Of a stretch of DNA of 64,000 nt, positions 19,990 to 32,200 are shown piece after piece. Made by a program: the position numbers and the translations under genes. Below the pieces are notes generated by a model. That model was not told the DNA's origin. It did no database searches and saw nothing but the letters and a program-made list of their open reading frames with translations. The DNA lies in NCBI GenBank assembly GCA_963457665.1, contig OY735206.1, positions 25,776,710-25,840,709 on the forward strand, in the 5' to 3' direction. The first letter of the stretch is position 1; every line of letters starts with the position of its first letter. This DNA comes from Thysanoteuthis rhombus (taxonomy: Eukaryota; Mollusca; Cephalopoda; Oegopsida; Thysanoteuthidae).

Positions 19990-21134
19990 AAGCTTGCTTC
20001 AGAAACAGCTATTCAATCATCAACCATCTCCATTCAGTAAATTGAAAGCAACGGAATATGAAAGCATTTGTTGACTTCGAAAGGTTTTTGACTCAGTGGC
20101 AGTCATTGACACTATCGTAATAGGGGGTGTTGACCCTGTCCATGGTGGGGCATTGTAAAAAATATACTAAAATAGCAGCTCTTTCTTCCGGCTGCATAAA
20201 TTCTTTCCAAGCAGACAAAAGAATTAAAGTAGAAAAAAGTAAACACAAACTCGCCAAAACATTTTACAGCCTGCCTTGAGATGATGTCTTGATTTTAGAC
20301 TGGGTATATAAAGGAATCAGAATAGACAGAAAATGACTAAATGCCCTCGGATGTGCTGACGACATCGTACTCTTTCTGGGAACCTTCATGATTTCCAGAT
20401 ACCGTTACATGCACTAAAGGTTTTTTGAAGTTGGCCCCTTATTGAACTCCGGCCAAACAAATGTCATGTACAACAAGCATGTTGAGAACAATGACACGTA
20501 TATTTAAATAAAAAACGTAGAGCAGAAAAAGTAGTCCACAACATCTACTCAGGACGTCAATATCCGTGAAATCATCCAAAAAAGTATTAATGAAGCAAAT
20601 TTCAAAAACAACAAGAAAAAAAAATCATTTTGTCCTAAAAAATGGGGTCTAAAACCAATGCATTCTCCTGATAGCCACATACGTAGCTGAAACATGAAAA
20701 TGATACAGAAAGTGAGAACCATGCAACAGATACGGAACGGAATCGTATTCAACATTACATTGAGAGATTATGAGACAGTGGGCTACATATCGGAGAAAGG
20801 AGAGGAGTCTGAGATATGACAGAGATTATTAAAAGGTACGAATGGCAATGGGCTGGTCAAGTTTCAAGAATGGCTTACAACTGCTGAACATCAGAACTCA
20901 TGAAATGGATCCCCAGAGATCATATGCGAAAATGTTACTGCAAAAAAGTAAGATGACGTGACGAGCCCCCCCCCCCCCCAAAACAAAAAATAAACATTTG
21001 AATTATGCGACGCCCACGATAGAAAGGACTTACGAATTTCAGCGGAAGTTCAACAACGGACGCCTAATAGCAGCTGCTGCTACTGATGATGATGATGATG
21101 ATGATGATAATAATGATGATGATAATGATGATGT
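19990..21134 (+). mobile_element. RTE-like LINE fragment: RT palm, C-terminus and (GAT)n tail
   Basis: Plain LINE remnant. AFVDFER at 20064-20084 corresponds to the motif A region (usual form AFVDFEKAFDS), and CADDIVLFLG at 20352-20381 corresponds to the catalytic FADDIVL block. Further on are ITLRDYE near 20757-20777 and WQWAGQVSRMA near 20845, matching the C-terminal RTE pattern around ISLRDRIRN and WAGHVARM. It ends EFQRKFNNGR, an AGCAGCTGCTGCTACTGA block and (GAT)n to 21134. Several stop codons and frame changes separate these motifs, and the endonuclease domain is missing. C14 lies at 20966-20979 inside the degraded C-terminal part. Confidence 0.7.
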
Positions 21135-23009
21135 AGCAGTGCACTTATGTGATTCACTCATGTTCATATATTCAATTTGCTCTATTTTTAAATCGCGTGC
21201 TGTGTTTTTTAATTTGCAGCCAATATTTTCTTTCTTTCTTTTTTTTAAAATTGCATGTTTCATTTCAAAGATGTTTTTGGCATATTTTCAATTTGCTACG
21301 CGTATTTTTCCTTGCCTCACTTTCCAATTCGCTTGGGAAAATATATATAAATGTCAGAGATTTCTATTTAGATGATGGATGGGTAGGTATCCCAATGTTT
21401 TTAACTGAGATTCACTTTTTTGTGTGAGTCCAACAAAATATCTTCGTTTTTTTTTTTTTGTGAATTCATAAAGTTTAGGGCTGAAGTTACAAATGCATGG
21501 TTTTATGGTAATTTCTACTGCCCCCCTTCCCAAGTGTTTTGATGCAAGTGGTTCAAGACCTGTTGTTCTTAGATGCTGTCGAGCAAAACTGCCCATGAAT
21601 GTTTCTTCAGTTTTAAGAGGTTCTGTCTTGCGATCTGCTAAATAAACATTTTTTTCTAAATCCCCTCCAATAGTTTTTAGTGGGTGGCCTGATTTCAATT
21701 TATAGTAAATCGATCACTAAATTTGTGTCTTGCAGCCAGTACAGCTGTCCGTTCGATCTGCATCGTCTTGCAGTAAGGTGATTCAAATGAATACTGGTAC
21801 CGTATCATAAATTGTAATGACTTACAAAGGATATTCTATTCACTGTGAGTCATTATATGAATGTAGACTTCCTAACTATCTAGTTTTCATATTGTCTTTA
21901 TATCAATTTACTCAAATTTATATTTAAAAGGCTATGCTGACTTGTAAAAAATTATAATTTAAAATATAATAAGTACTTTTTTTTCAATATAAATTATTCA
22001 TTTCAATAAATCGAGTAAATAAAGTGAACGACTGGAGTCTCATATAATCTAATATCATCATGTATTATATTTCCTCGGCAATCATCCAGGCGTAAATCAG
22101 GAAACGATGTTTCTTAATATTTTGGGGCAAAATCCTGATTGTAAACAGACAATGAAATTTGTAATACTGGTGTTGATTATAAGAAATATTCATCAGTGTT
22201 ATTTTGATATCATGATTATTTTTCACCTTCATCCTAATTCAATTATTTGCTTTTTCTATTGGGAACTTTACACTCGGACCGTTCACTTTTTGTCAGTGAG
22301 TAAAAAGTGTTGATTAGAAATGAAGACTAGGTTTTAAGTAAGAGCTTGAGCTACTATCCACCTACTAACGAGACGTGGTTTCAAATCCCAAGTAAGACCA
22401 ATTTTTCATTTCTCATCGATCCTGTTTGTTCACTGCCTAGGAAAAAAGTTGCACGTTTGTGTTATCAAACCAATCGACGAAACAAACCATTGCGTCTCAA
22501 GAGCAGGAATGAGAAAAATATACAATAAGTTTTTTTGTTGTTTTTTTTTTTCTGGAAGAATCAGTTCAAATTCTCTTCTTTGGATGGACCACGCCTATTT
22601 TCTTTTAACAAGATAGGCTCAGGGCCAAACGGTCATTTTCTGCTTTGTACCCTGTTGAATCATCGCCTGGATAGTTCCATCTTTGCAGAGCATCAAGGAC
22701 TATTCATTTATTCTTATACATTCGACATGGCATTTCATTGGCTTCACGGAATATTTTTCATCAACAAAACTTATTTTCTGGATAGAATTTTCTCATGTCC
22801 TGATGCTGTTTTTAACTTTCGATTGTATCTACTCGAACTGTCAATTTGACGGATGTGATAGATAATTTTACTTAAATAATGTCCAGTGTGATTTTCTTGG
22901 TCCATAGGAACAGACAAGTGATTTTAAACTTTTTCATCTCACTGCTCAGTGACTAAGACACATAATCAGTATTTAAGAATAGATTCGAACATTCAACATA
23001 ATGTCACAA
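21135..23009. other. Unassigned; one weak tRNA-like segment
   Basis: No gene supported. At about 22340-22400 (+) GTAAGAGCTTGAGCTAC and GGTTTCAAATCCC lie at tRNA-like spacing and may be a decayed SINE head. The remaining frames (up to 114 codons) carry no recognised domain. Confidence 0.35.
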
Positions 23010-23057
<48 letters not shown>

Positions 23058-23083
23058 GCGGCGATGATGATGATGATAATAAT
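23010..23083. repeat. (TGA)n trinucleotide microsatellite
   Basis: About 19 TGA units, GGCGGCGA, then more TGA/TAA units. Other (TGA)n runs in the window are tails of LINE fragments, but no LINE coding motif is visible next to this one, so its origin is open. Confidence 0.93.
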
Positions 23084-23814
23084 GTGTTCATAAGACGAAG
23101 AAAGTAATGATTTATTAAAAGTATAGTATAGCGCTGATTATGATTTCCGAAAGATGTTAAAGCTGTGTGCATATTTGTTATTACGAGGCATTGAAACTAT
23201 TTTATTTAAGATGTGATTCATGAGAAAAATTAAGTGACTGATTCTATACCACCTAATCGAGGAGAGAATTAAAACTGTCAATTCTGCTTCCGGTGAGAAA
23301 AAAAATACATTAATTTATTGTCAAAACCTTTCCATTTTTTTTTTTGTACCTTTAATGAAAACGCTTTCGCTGATGGAACATACCTCCCACCTACCATCTG
23401 AAACTATGGACTCTTAGTTGACTTTCTGTGGAACAGAAAAGGTATCACTTTCGAAACATCCTGCGTAGATATATGTGCATTTTTCTCATTGGAATTATCA
23501 CCAAAATAATAATTATGGCAGTTATTTGTGTGTTCGATCCTCGTTGGATTTTTTCTGTTTTTTTTTTTCCGGAAAAATAAATTCGTAGGAATTTTAACAT
23601 ATCCTTGGATTTTTCTTGTTATCAACTCGTGTCATATGTGACACTTTTTATCTCTGAAGGTTTTACTCAGTACAGCAACTGTTCTCCCGACCAGCTAATG
23701 GTTGGCTTAGGTTAAAACTTCACCCATGAACCTACCTTTGGTTTTTCCCCGATAAATACGCAAAATATTTTTTATTGTGTTTAAGTACATAAGCTGTATT
23801 CAACGTCACAACAT
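23084..23814. other. Unassigned, no gene seen
   Basis: AT-rich with A and T homopolymers. Nothing recognisable. Confidence 0.5.
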
Positions 23815-24255
23815 CAACTTTTAATGTCCCTTGTTGGACATACACCCTCCCCAAGATTCGCTAGATCTCTGAATCTCTTTACTTTGTCTTAACCACCTCG
23901 CGATTTTATTTCATGCAAGCTCCAAATTGCACATCATCTCTGGAGAAACATGTGTTGTCTAGATGTTTCGGGCATTCTTGCAGCACTGTTTGCCCAATGC
24001 TATCCAAGTTTCATGATGGATAATATGATATCCCCGAACGTTGGTTTTTTAAATCTCTGATATAAACTCTTGTCTTGTAATCCTTCAATGTGATGTTGGA
24101 TATGATCCTCTTTTGGTAGAATTGCATAGTAATCAGTTTAAGAACCATTCTTTTGATAAGACTCCATACTCCATAGCTGACTAACGGTACGATGCACCAG
24201 TTGTAGACATTTTTTTTCAAAAATAATTGAATCGTTCTTTCATCTTGATTCATGA
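23815..24255 (-). mobile_element. RTE-like LINE, 3' end fragment
   Basis: An 80-codon frame (24253-24011) reads VYNWCIVPLVSYGVWSLIKR and NITLKDYKTRVYIRDL, corresponding to the RTE-type pattern CVLPVMTYGAETWTLTKK ... ISLRDRIRNEWIR. Further along the minus strand comes GRVYVQQGTL, the degraded C-terminal YVQQWT block that ends these proteins (nucleotides GTATGTCCAACAAGGGAC near 23835). Stops interrupt the frame, and the palm domain and endonuclease are absent. No (GAT)n tail is left, only AAAGTTGATGTTGTGA. Confidence 0.6.
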
Positions 24256-25704
24256 CTCATTAGACGAAGCACGGTCAACCTATATTATCTTTTGACTAAT
24301 ATCTTCAAAATTAATTATGATTGCCCAAGTACATACAAAGAATCTTTTTTTCCTTTTCATTCATTTTTATTGATTGTTTCAGATTAATGCTTTTACAATC
24401 AAGTCTAGATTTTTACTTCTTTTGCTTTTTCAACCTAAAATCACCATAAAAGTAAATAGATATCAGCAAAATTCATAATGAAATTATTCATTTTTGATTA
24501 TTATTACTCTCAAAATGTTGGAACAAAGACGTTAATTATCTTCATTACTCAAATTTATCATCGAATTACCTTCGCTTCAAGAGAAAAAAAGAATTGAATA
24601 ACTAAACATTTCATGCAGAAACTTTTTATCTATTTTATCTCTGCAGAGGGAAATAATCTCATTATCAATCTTTATAATCTACCAGAGAAAATTGGAGGTT
24701 TTCTACAGGCTTAGAAATCCGATTACAACGGTTTGGAAGATGTCCTCTACTTGGCTTCTGTCATATGAACTTTGGTTAACCTTTTTCGAATCAGGATAGA
24801 TTTAGAATCTCATTAGTATCTTTGTTTTTTTTTTAAGTTAAAACGACAGATTGTTTTGATAGCAAAAATGTGATTATCGTTTGAACACAATTTAGATTTT
24901 ATAGAAGATAATCATCCTAATGATAACCGTGAGAGTTAAGGCAATACAGACAATTGACAGAACTAGGGATATGAGGGTTCCGGTTCATATGTGTGGGAAG
25001 TGGTTCGAGTCCTACTTCTGACAATCCAGGGGCGCTCACAGGGACGCAATAGTTGACAAGCTGATCTCTCATATTAATATATTAGTTTTTCAGTTCAGTG
25101 ATTCAATTTTTCTCGAGCATCTTTGACCTCATGCAAGCCTGCGTTAGGCTCAATAAATGAATATGAGCAAAAAATTATTTAATATTTGTGTTATCAGTAC
25201 ATGATATGTCAATGTTATTTTGCTGTTAGAAAATTTGTAAACAATAATAGTACATTCAAGTACGTATTTGTAAAGGTTTAAACGAGTCAGTTACGTCATT
25301 ACAGAACGATCCAATATATCTACTTTTAACCTACCTAAAGATCGACACGTCTACTGAGAAATAGAACATGCCTCACGATTTTAGGAAAAAATGATGCTGC
25401 AAAAGCAACCCAGAATACGTATTGCGTCTGTAGGTCAAGTTTTTCAGGCAAAATAAATTGCCAAAAATTATTTGAAAGGTTTAGGAATTGTGATCACAGT
25501 TTGACACATGCGTCACAAACACGTTAATCTATTACGTTGATGATGATCTTTTTTGTGTAAATTCGATGGAAACGAGACTGTAGCAAACGAAAAATCATCG
25601 TATTTGCTTTGATTGTGTGATAGTACGTTTGTCTCGAGCGTAGAAAGTTCCATTATGAACGCAAAATGTGGAAAACTCTTCATTAAGACAAATTTTGCAT
25701 GTTC
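24256..25704. other. Unassigned, no gene seen
   Basis: AT-rich. GTGGTTCGAGTCCTAC at about 25001-25016 looks like an isolated box B (GGTTCGAGTCC) and may be SINE debris, without a convincing box A upstream. Confidence 0.4.
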
Positions 25705-26150
25705 TTTATTTTTAATTACGAGCACATTGAGCAAGAATAATTTCTTTTTTAAAGCCACCTCATACATAATTAGTCCAGTAAATTATACGAAAAAAATAGC
25801 CCATGCATTCCAGCTTATTGCAGTGCACGAAAATCTTTGCGATTAAGGTTGTTTTTGTTGGGCTTGCATCCTGTCAGATATATGACCCTAAAAAAATAGA
25901 ATTTGCAGTAAAGTCCTGGTCTCTGCTAGTTTTGGAACTTACAAAAATCACCAAGCTAACACATGAAAAGGAAACCGAGAGTTCTTCGACGGTCGTTTGC
26001 ACTCCACATCGGACTACAACTTACGAGAAAAGATGAACGCTTTACCTTTAATTACGAGTTTGTTAATTGCAAAAAAATTTCTTAAAAGTCACCTTGCGTG
26101 TAATCATCTTAGCAAATTATGAAAATGTATTCCACCATTGCCTTCAAAAG
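25705..26150 (+). repeat. Pair of diverged direct repeats, about 110 bp, 335 bp apart
   Basis: 25710-25815 and 26048-26150 align along their length: TTTAATTACGAG, then AATTTCTTNNAAAA with GCCACCT against GTCACCT, then AATTAGTCCAGTAAATTATACG against AATCATCTTAGCAAATTATGA, then CCATGCATTCCAGC against TTCCACCATTGCC. The intervening 225 bp show no clear third copy. The pair could be the ends of a small non-autonomous element or an old segmental duplication. Confidence 0.4.
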
Positions 26151-28434
26151 ATTTGGATATTTTTTCAATTGTACTGTCTAGCATTCCATTTTGAAAATTT
26201 GAAAAAAAAAATATATATATATATATTGATGTATAATGGCTCATATCCCTTTTTAAAAAATACTTGTCCTCAAAGGCAACTATAAAAGTCCATCAATGAA
26301 TATTCATCTTGAGGATCTTAAGTTTGATCTCGACCTTACACCTGTTCCCATTACCATGTTGAAGATGACCCGATTGTAACTTATGTTGGGAGACTTACGA
26401 GACGATTATCCAATTCATTATTGTTCCTTGCAGATTATCAGATAAGGGAAATGGAAAAATATGAGGACAATTTACTGGGAATTATCCGAAAAAATGCTTT
26501 TATACGAAGCTGAGCGTTGCCTGGTCAAGTACATGTCAGTGTTGCACTCATTGAGGACCAAACTCCCCCTCCCCTGACAGATTTGCCTACTGAATTGATT
26601 GATTGTTAAAATACCCCAACAATCAAAAGTATGGGAAAAAAAAACACAACAAAAACAGATTTTATTGCGAAAAATATGAGTAAAAATTATCGGGACTGAA
26701 AGATGGAGCCGGATTGCCGTATCCATAGACGGAAATCGCTGTGCCAAATATATAAAAAAAAAAAGAAAAGCGAAACTTGAAAGCATTCAAAAAATGCATG
26801 TCTCTGCCAACTCCATTGTACATGGACCTTCCCACAAAATATCATCAAAATACGTTGGGATTCCCCTTAGATATTGCGTATACAGACACAAGTGTGTATA
26901 TGAATGCATACAGGAAAAAAGGTCAGAACAAATATATCTCAATCAAAAGAAATTCTTGGATCCCACCCAAAACGTAACATTCTGTTCCTTACATCATTGC
27001 ATCATCACCGAGCCTACCACATAATTGAATTGAATTCATAGTGTTTTTCTTGTGTGTTTGTGCGTGTGTGGACATACAAACACGAAGGTGGATGCAGCCT
27101 AATAAAATAGCAGAAGTAACTAAAAAGAAAAAGCAAATCTTCAGAATATTGAGAATGGTTTCCGTAGAGGACAGGCTAAAATTGAAAGAAAGTAATAGAA
27201 TACCGGAATTTCAAATGTTTTCTGAGCATTTAGGACACTTCTGTACTATAGATAAGAACTGAACAATGAAACCTACGGTGCAAAATGCCTTAAAACGCGC
27301 TTTTGTCCCCATTAACCAATCATGTATTCTTGCTACGTGTTATTGAATCATGCCTCATTTGAAAATCATGTGCATGATTAATCCTTTGGCCATAATTATC
27401 ACCATATCTGGGAGATAAGTTGAAAATAGATGGATAGAAATCAATTCATTATCGGCGTGAGTGTCAAGCCCACAATATACTTTAGAATTTTCAGAAATAT
27501 ATATGTATATATTAAACCATGCTGAAAAGCCCTATTGGTAACGAGATAGATTTTGGTAACAAACAAATGGGAAGATAGACGTTTGATTATTTTCAGGAAG
27601 ATCATTGCTCTATTCTGTCCGTTACGTTTAATCAACAACTGACAGTATTGTTTCTATTATTTTCTATTTTGTAATTTTATCATTAAATGACTGATCACAT
27701 ATTTTGACGGTGAGGTTGCTCCTATAGTGCTCTAATTAACGATACGATTAAGATATATCAGGTTGGCTGGAAGGTCAGCACTGTTTTGATTGGTAACTGT
27801 TATTAGTAGTGTTAAGTTTCTAATAATTTAATTTTCATTATACTGTCTCGTCTTTCATGACATCGTGCATTTTTCCAATCGTCGAATTGACGTATTTTTG
27901 TTCATCAATTGTGCCATCACATGTCGGAGCAAATAAGTGACATTCCCAGCATATTATGTCCACACATCTCTATCGGACGCTTTTCGGTCGGTCTATCAGT
28001 TGGTGTGTCAGATGATCGGTTCCAGTTGTGTTGAACAACAAAGATAGGATGGAAAGCTTTGATTTCATTATAGGCTATGACGTAATCAAAAGGACACTTT
28101 TCTGATCAATGTTTCCCAGGCTGACAGTGATGTCATGGTGAACATTTTGCAATAAAAAAACAACCAAAAATGGTTTCAAATCTCCAAAAATTGCCAAATC
28201 CGAAAACAAATATCCATTTTGGATTTTCACTGAAAACAGTAGAAACGATATATCTCCATATCGTAATATTCTACAAGTATGAGGATCAATTGACCTGAAG
28301 AAAGAATATTTGCCCTTCTTCTTCTTCTTCTTCCTCATCCTTGTTCTGCTACTACTACTATGGTTGGTGGACGAATGGCTTAACTTAAGGTTCTTGTTTT
28401 TGGTTTGTTTTTGCTTTTTGTTTATTAAATTAGG
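26151..28434. other. Unassigned, no gene supported
   Basis: AT-rich sequence with small frames only. TATGAGGATCAAT with the preceding ATATCGTAATATTCTACAAG (28257-28291) also occurs just before the (TA)n at 45585, suggesting a shared, undefined repeat. A (CTT)n run lies at 28315-28335. Confidence 0.4.
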
Positions 28435-28860
28435 AGATTGCCACTTGAAGGCAAAAACATATCTCTGTTGTTCCTGAAACAGATCTCGTGAACAACGTAG
28501 ACCACAAAAATAGTTTGCTGAATTCTGAAAATCTTGTCTGGTAATAGACGCCTAGAGAATCGAACAAATGCAACGCCGTATGGAACAATGTGGTATCGAT
28601 GTTAGGCAAAGACAGAATATTTTTTCACAGTATCTCCCTCCGAGCAATAATAGACACAGGTCTGGTTAGTCGTTCAATAGAAACTGGAAAGTAGCGTGTT
28701 GGGAGAGATCAATTAAAAAATAGGAAAATGGGATGATCAATGAATATGATACCTCTTTGGTCATTTGTTTGGTGATGGTCACTAGAAAATATGAAATCAT
28801 CAAAAGGCGATGACAGACACTATCGGACACACAATCGAGCGAACCATTTAACATAAACTT
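28435..28860 (+). repeat. Dispersed repeat R1, longer copy
   Basis: Contains GTTTGCTGAATTCTGAAAAT and CTTGTCTGGTAATAGACGCC (28516-28553), TATCTCCCTCCGAGCAATAA, AGGTCTGGTTAGTCGTTCAA (28660-28679), GAGATCAATTAAAAAATAGG and GGGATGATCAATGAATATGA. These blocks occur in the same order in the copies at 29.2 kb (first part) and 46.3 kb (second part). No coding frame is conserved between copies. Confidence 0.5.
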
Positions 28861-28867
28861 GAATTAT

Positions 28868-28939
<72 letters not shown>

Positions 28940-28982
28940 CAAGTTTATGATAAATATATATATATATAATTCAAGTTTATGT

Positions 28983-29051
<69 letters not shown>
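28846..29051. repeat. (CA)n(TA)n tract enclosed by 23-bp inverted repeats
   Basis: The 23 bp at 28846-28868 (ATTTAACATAAACTTG plus AATTATA) are exactly the reverse complement of 28965-28987. A second right-hand copy with 2 changes lies at 28933-28955. CA and TA repeats fill the loop (28869-28932), and a further TA tract runs from 28987 to 29051. The whole is a large potential cruciform or RNA hairpin. Confidence 0.9.
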
Positions 29052-29054
<3 letters not shown>

Positions 29055-29204
29055 CTCTACGATAAAAAATTTGTTGGTTAGAAAAAGGGTGGCAGACATA
29101 ATAAGGAGTGAGTGATTACTCATACTCTCATGCCTTATTGATCCATCCATGGATAGATAGCCAGTCGTCCAGCTATCCAAACCTACTAGGAAACGTGAAA
29201 AACC

Positions 29205-29440
29205 TATGTAGGTGACAGTTCTGGTTGAAGGTTTCTAATATTCGTTGTTCATTGAACGGGTATTGTAAGTAATCTATTATCAAAATGATTTGCTAAACTT
29301 CAAAAGTCGTGTCTGATAATATACATTTTCATTTTGGTGCTGCACTAAACAATGTCTTATCTATGTTCAACAAATACAGATAAAAAACAACAACTATCTT
29401 TCCCTCCAAGCAATGATAAGCAATAATAAAGATATAGTAA
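29205..29440 (+). repeat. Dispersed repeat R1, first part
   Basis: GGTGACAGTTCTGGTTGAAG and GGTTTCTAATA (29211-29241), then GATTTGCTAAACTTCAAAAG and TCGTGTCTGATAATATAC, then TCCCTCCAAGCAATGATAAG (29402-29421). The order matches the copy at 28435-28660. The second half of R1 is absent here. Confidence 0.45.
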
Positions 29441-30184
29441 AATTGCAAAGTATTAAATGTGTAATTTTCTAATGTCTGTAGAAAACAATTCCCATGCAAT
29501 GAGTCAGTAGTAGCTGACTTTCTACTCGTGTTTCATTACACAATATATTTTTGAAAAAAACGAAAGTGATTTTGTCAAAAGAACTTCCTCTTCCTTTGAA
29601 ATAATTATATGACGCGTCATTTTTGCCTTTTGACTGTTTTATATTGGTTTCATTGCAATGCTCAGTAAACCTGAACTTTTCAGTCTCTATAAAATCATTG
29701 ATTTTTACGTTTAATCCAATATTTGATGTTCTGTAAAATCATTATCATTTTTTTTTCCCAATTATTTACATCCATCTTGATTGTTGTTGCTTTGTAGTGC
29801 AATAAATTTATTCTGGATTCTCTTCAACAGAGTGTATATGAACAAACACGGTGGATCAGAAAGAGAATTACGTTCCAAGTGAAGATTGGATCCATGGCCC
29901 CCTATGCCAGACGGGGACTTGCTTAACTCGAGGCTGTCTTCTCTATTGCACAAATCCTAACCAAACACTAAAACCCACTTTTGAAATTTTCATTTCAACA
30001 GAACCACCACCATCGATCACTAGGACCCGTTGAGTCATACCCAATAATTCAAAATGGTAGTCAATGGTTTATCACTCTATAAGTAGAAGGATTGAGAAAC
30101 ATTTCTCAAAAATGTTCTATATTATTTAATTCCTATTATGACTGGGGTAGACTACTACACTTTTTGTACTGTATAGATAATTTT
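29441..30184. other. Unassigned, no gene seen
   Basis: AT-rich; frames of about 60 codons on both strands at 29.8-30.0 kb are unremarkable. Confidence 0.5.
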
Positions 30185-30420
30185 TCAAAAATAAAATATG
30201 TTTCCGATATAAATGTTTCCATCTATTTGAATAAAATAATGTTGTTCGGATTTGTAAGATGGATTTTTATTATCAACTTGGCGGTTTCGTGATCTTGACC
30301 ACGATTTTTCCATGTGCACGTTGCGTGGTTGTCGGTTTTTGGGACAATATTTTGGGAGGGTTCCATGTTCCAGCTCCATAGGTGACAATAAGGACAATGC
30401 ATTGGTTGCTCACCCTTTTA
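30185..30420 (-). mobile_element. RTE-like LINE fragment (thumb region)
   Basis: On the minus strand the sequence reads VLIVTYGAGTWNPPKIL and KPTTTQRAHGKIVVKIT across two frames, corresponding to VLPVMTYGAETWNLTKK...RTTQRAMERAMLGVSL in RTE-type LINE proteins. The nucleotide string CACCTATGGAGCTGGAACAT also occurs, with changes, at 61.99 kb (CACCTATGGAGCTGGAATAT). Both ends are truncated and no tail is visible. Confidence 0.55.
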
Positions 30421-30880
30421 TGGAACTAATGGGATTTCCCAGTTTTTAAAAGTTGAGCTCACTCTACAGGGGTCATTATTATATTCTCCAAAAAGTTGTC
30501 CTTATCTCAGTCCATTCTTTAGAGGGAAGGGATTTCATCCAAGCATGGGGACAGAAAGACTTCATTTCCCTTCTTGAGAATCTTTGACAAAACCATTGTT
30601 ACTTGACAGAACCATAACGATGTCCGAAGTAGGTGTCACGTAAGTGTTCTTATAAGAGGGTATCTGGGCCAAATTTCCGTTCTCATTGTTTGATGGGGGC
30701 CTCTTGTCTTTGCATAGCAAACTTTCCCCATAAAGTTCAACCAAAGTGAAGTACAGTAGCCCTGAACTTGCGTTCAAAATATAACTGGGATAAAGACAAC
30801 ACACCAAACCAGCAACAAATACAAAACAAAATATATGCATAATATCAATCCATCATATCTACTTACATAATATGCCACAA

Positions 30881-30881
<1 letters not shown>
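30421..30881. other. Unassigned, no gene seen
   Basis: A 92-codon minus-strand frame (30562-30840) starts MHIFCFVFVAGLVCCLYPSY and could mimic a signal peptide, but the rest shows no domain and the context gives no support for a gene. Confidence 0.35.

Positions 30882-30951
<70 letters not shown>
30882..30951. repeat. (TA)n-(TG)n compound microsatellite
   Basis: About 18 TA units followed by about 16 TG units. Confidence 0.97.
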
Positions 30952-30954
<3 letters not shown>

Positions 30955-31589
30955 TTGTAACACTAATCAATTGAAAGAGATATTATTTGATAACTATTGA
31001 AAAATCTAAATATTTATCATTTTGTTTTTTTTTTATAAAAAAAATTGTGGTTCATTCTGATTGAACATTAACGGAGAAATGCATACCGACATAATGTTTC
31101 GAATATTTTAAAGCACAAATCGATTAAAAGTTATTTAAATGCAGTAATCATTTTTGACGGATCAAATAAACAAATTAATCTCAAAATTATATAATTGAAT
31201 ATCCCTCGATATCACAAGGTAACAAATTAGATTCAAACAATCTTAAGCATGTGAGCATGTTTTAATACAACTAAAATAATTAATTTGACCTATAGCAGTT
31301 ATAGAATCGAGAAGTGTAGAATTAATTAAGATATTGAATTTGACTAATTAGGTTTCCGTCATAGTCGTCGTAGTTGCTTTTCCTCGAGGTTGGGGATGAT
31401 GACTTACGTTACTCAGAACGGAGGTGCCTGTGCAAGTATTTTCACGTGTACTTGTTGATGCACTTCGAGAAGCTCATGGTACTTCACGAATCAATAAAAA
31501 GATTCCAATGGTAAAGAAGCCAAGACGATTGGAGCTGATGGATCCAAATAAAACAAATAGAGAAAAAAATTGATTACATCCGTTAAAAG
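30952..31589. other. Unassigned, no gene seen
   Basis: Very AT-rich at 30.95-31.35 kb. A slightly more GC-rich segment at 31.36-31.55 kb has no recognisable motif. Confidence 0.45.
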
Positions 31590-32200
31590 CCGTCTTTTCT
31601 TAAGAGCTTTGAAAATGACGTCCGTTTTATTTGATTGTCAAATGCGATTAACTCCAAAAGAATGATAGACTGTTCTGGGTGGTTACTCAATGGAAACTAA
31701 CATGCGGCCTGTGTCTTTTGGCAGCCTGCTGTTTAGATTAGAAAAAAGGTGATCAATGAATAAGTTACTTCTTTCGCATCGTGTAGGGCGATGACAACTA
31801 AACAAATCTGAATGTTGAAAAAATATTTAAAAAAACGAAACATGAATACTGTGCAAATACAGGGACCGATTGAGCATAGAATCAGCTTGTAAATTGTATC
31901 CCCTATCATATCTATTGAGTGAGGAACTTAAAAAAAGGCAAAAAATATTTTTCCTAAATATGGTAATGAGTGAATATAAAAAATGATCAATCCTATGGCT
32001 CTATGAGTGCAGTCTGTGAGTCTGATACATACATTCATGGTCTGTTAGTCAGGATAACTGAAAAAATGAAGGAAACTATGTTGACAGTTTTGCTTAAGGG
32101 TTTCTGATAATCACATTTTTATTGCAAATGTCAAAAGCTGTTTCTCACAAGCTCAAAAAATGACATTCGTTTTCCATCATTGTCAAACTGCGAATCAGAA
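31590..32200 (+). repeat. Dispersed repeat R1, one unit and the start of another
   Basis: AAATGACGTCCGTTTTATTT with GATTGTCAAATGCGATTA (31613-31651) recurs as AAATGACATTCGTTTTCCAT with CATTGTCAAACTGCGAAT (32157-32195), about 540 bp further on. Between them lie AGGTGATCAATGAATAAGTT, GGCGATGACAACTAAACAAA, GACCGATTGAGCATAGAATC and ATGTTGACAGTTTTGCTTAAGG, in the order seen in the other R1 copies. This suggests a unit length of roughly 540 bp. Confidence 0.5.

Noticed and set aside
20941-20990. C14 run as an assembly gap or special signal
   Set aside because: A homopolymer inside decayed LINE sequence is ordinary; similar C or G runs occur at 11149, 17361 and 50811.
23010-23083. (TGA)n as a CRISPR-like or regulatory array
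   Set aside because: It is a plain trinucleotide microsatellite without spacers.
30562-30840. Secreted protein suggested by a hydrophobic start (MHIFCFVFVAGLVCCLYPSY)
   Set aside because: Single short frame with no domain, no cleavage-site context and no conservation evidence.
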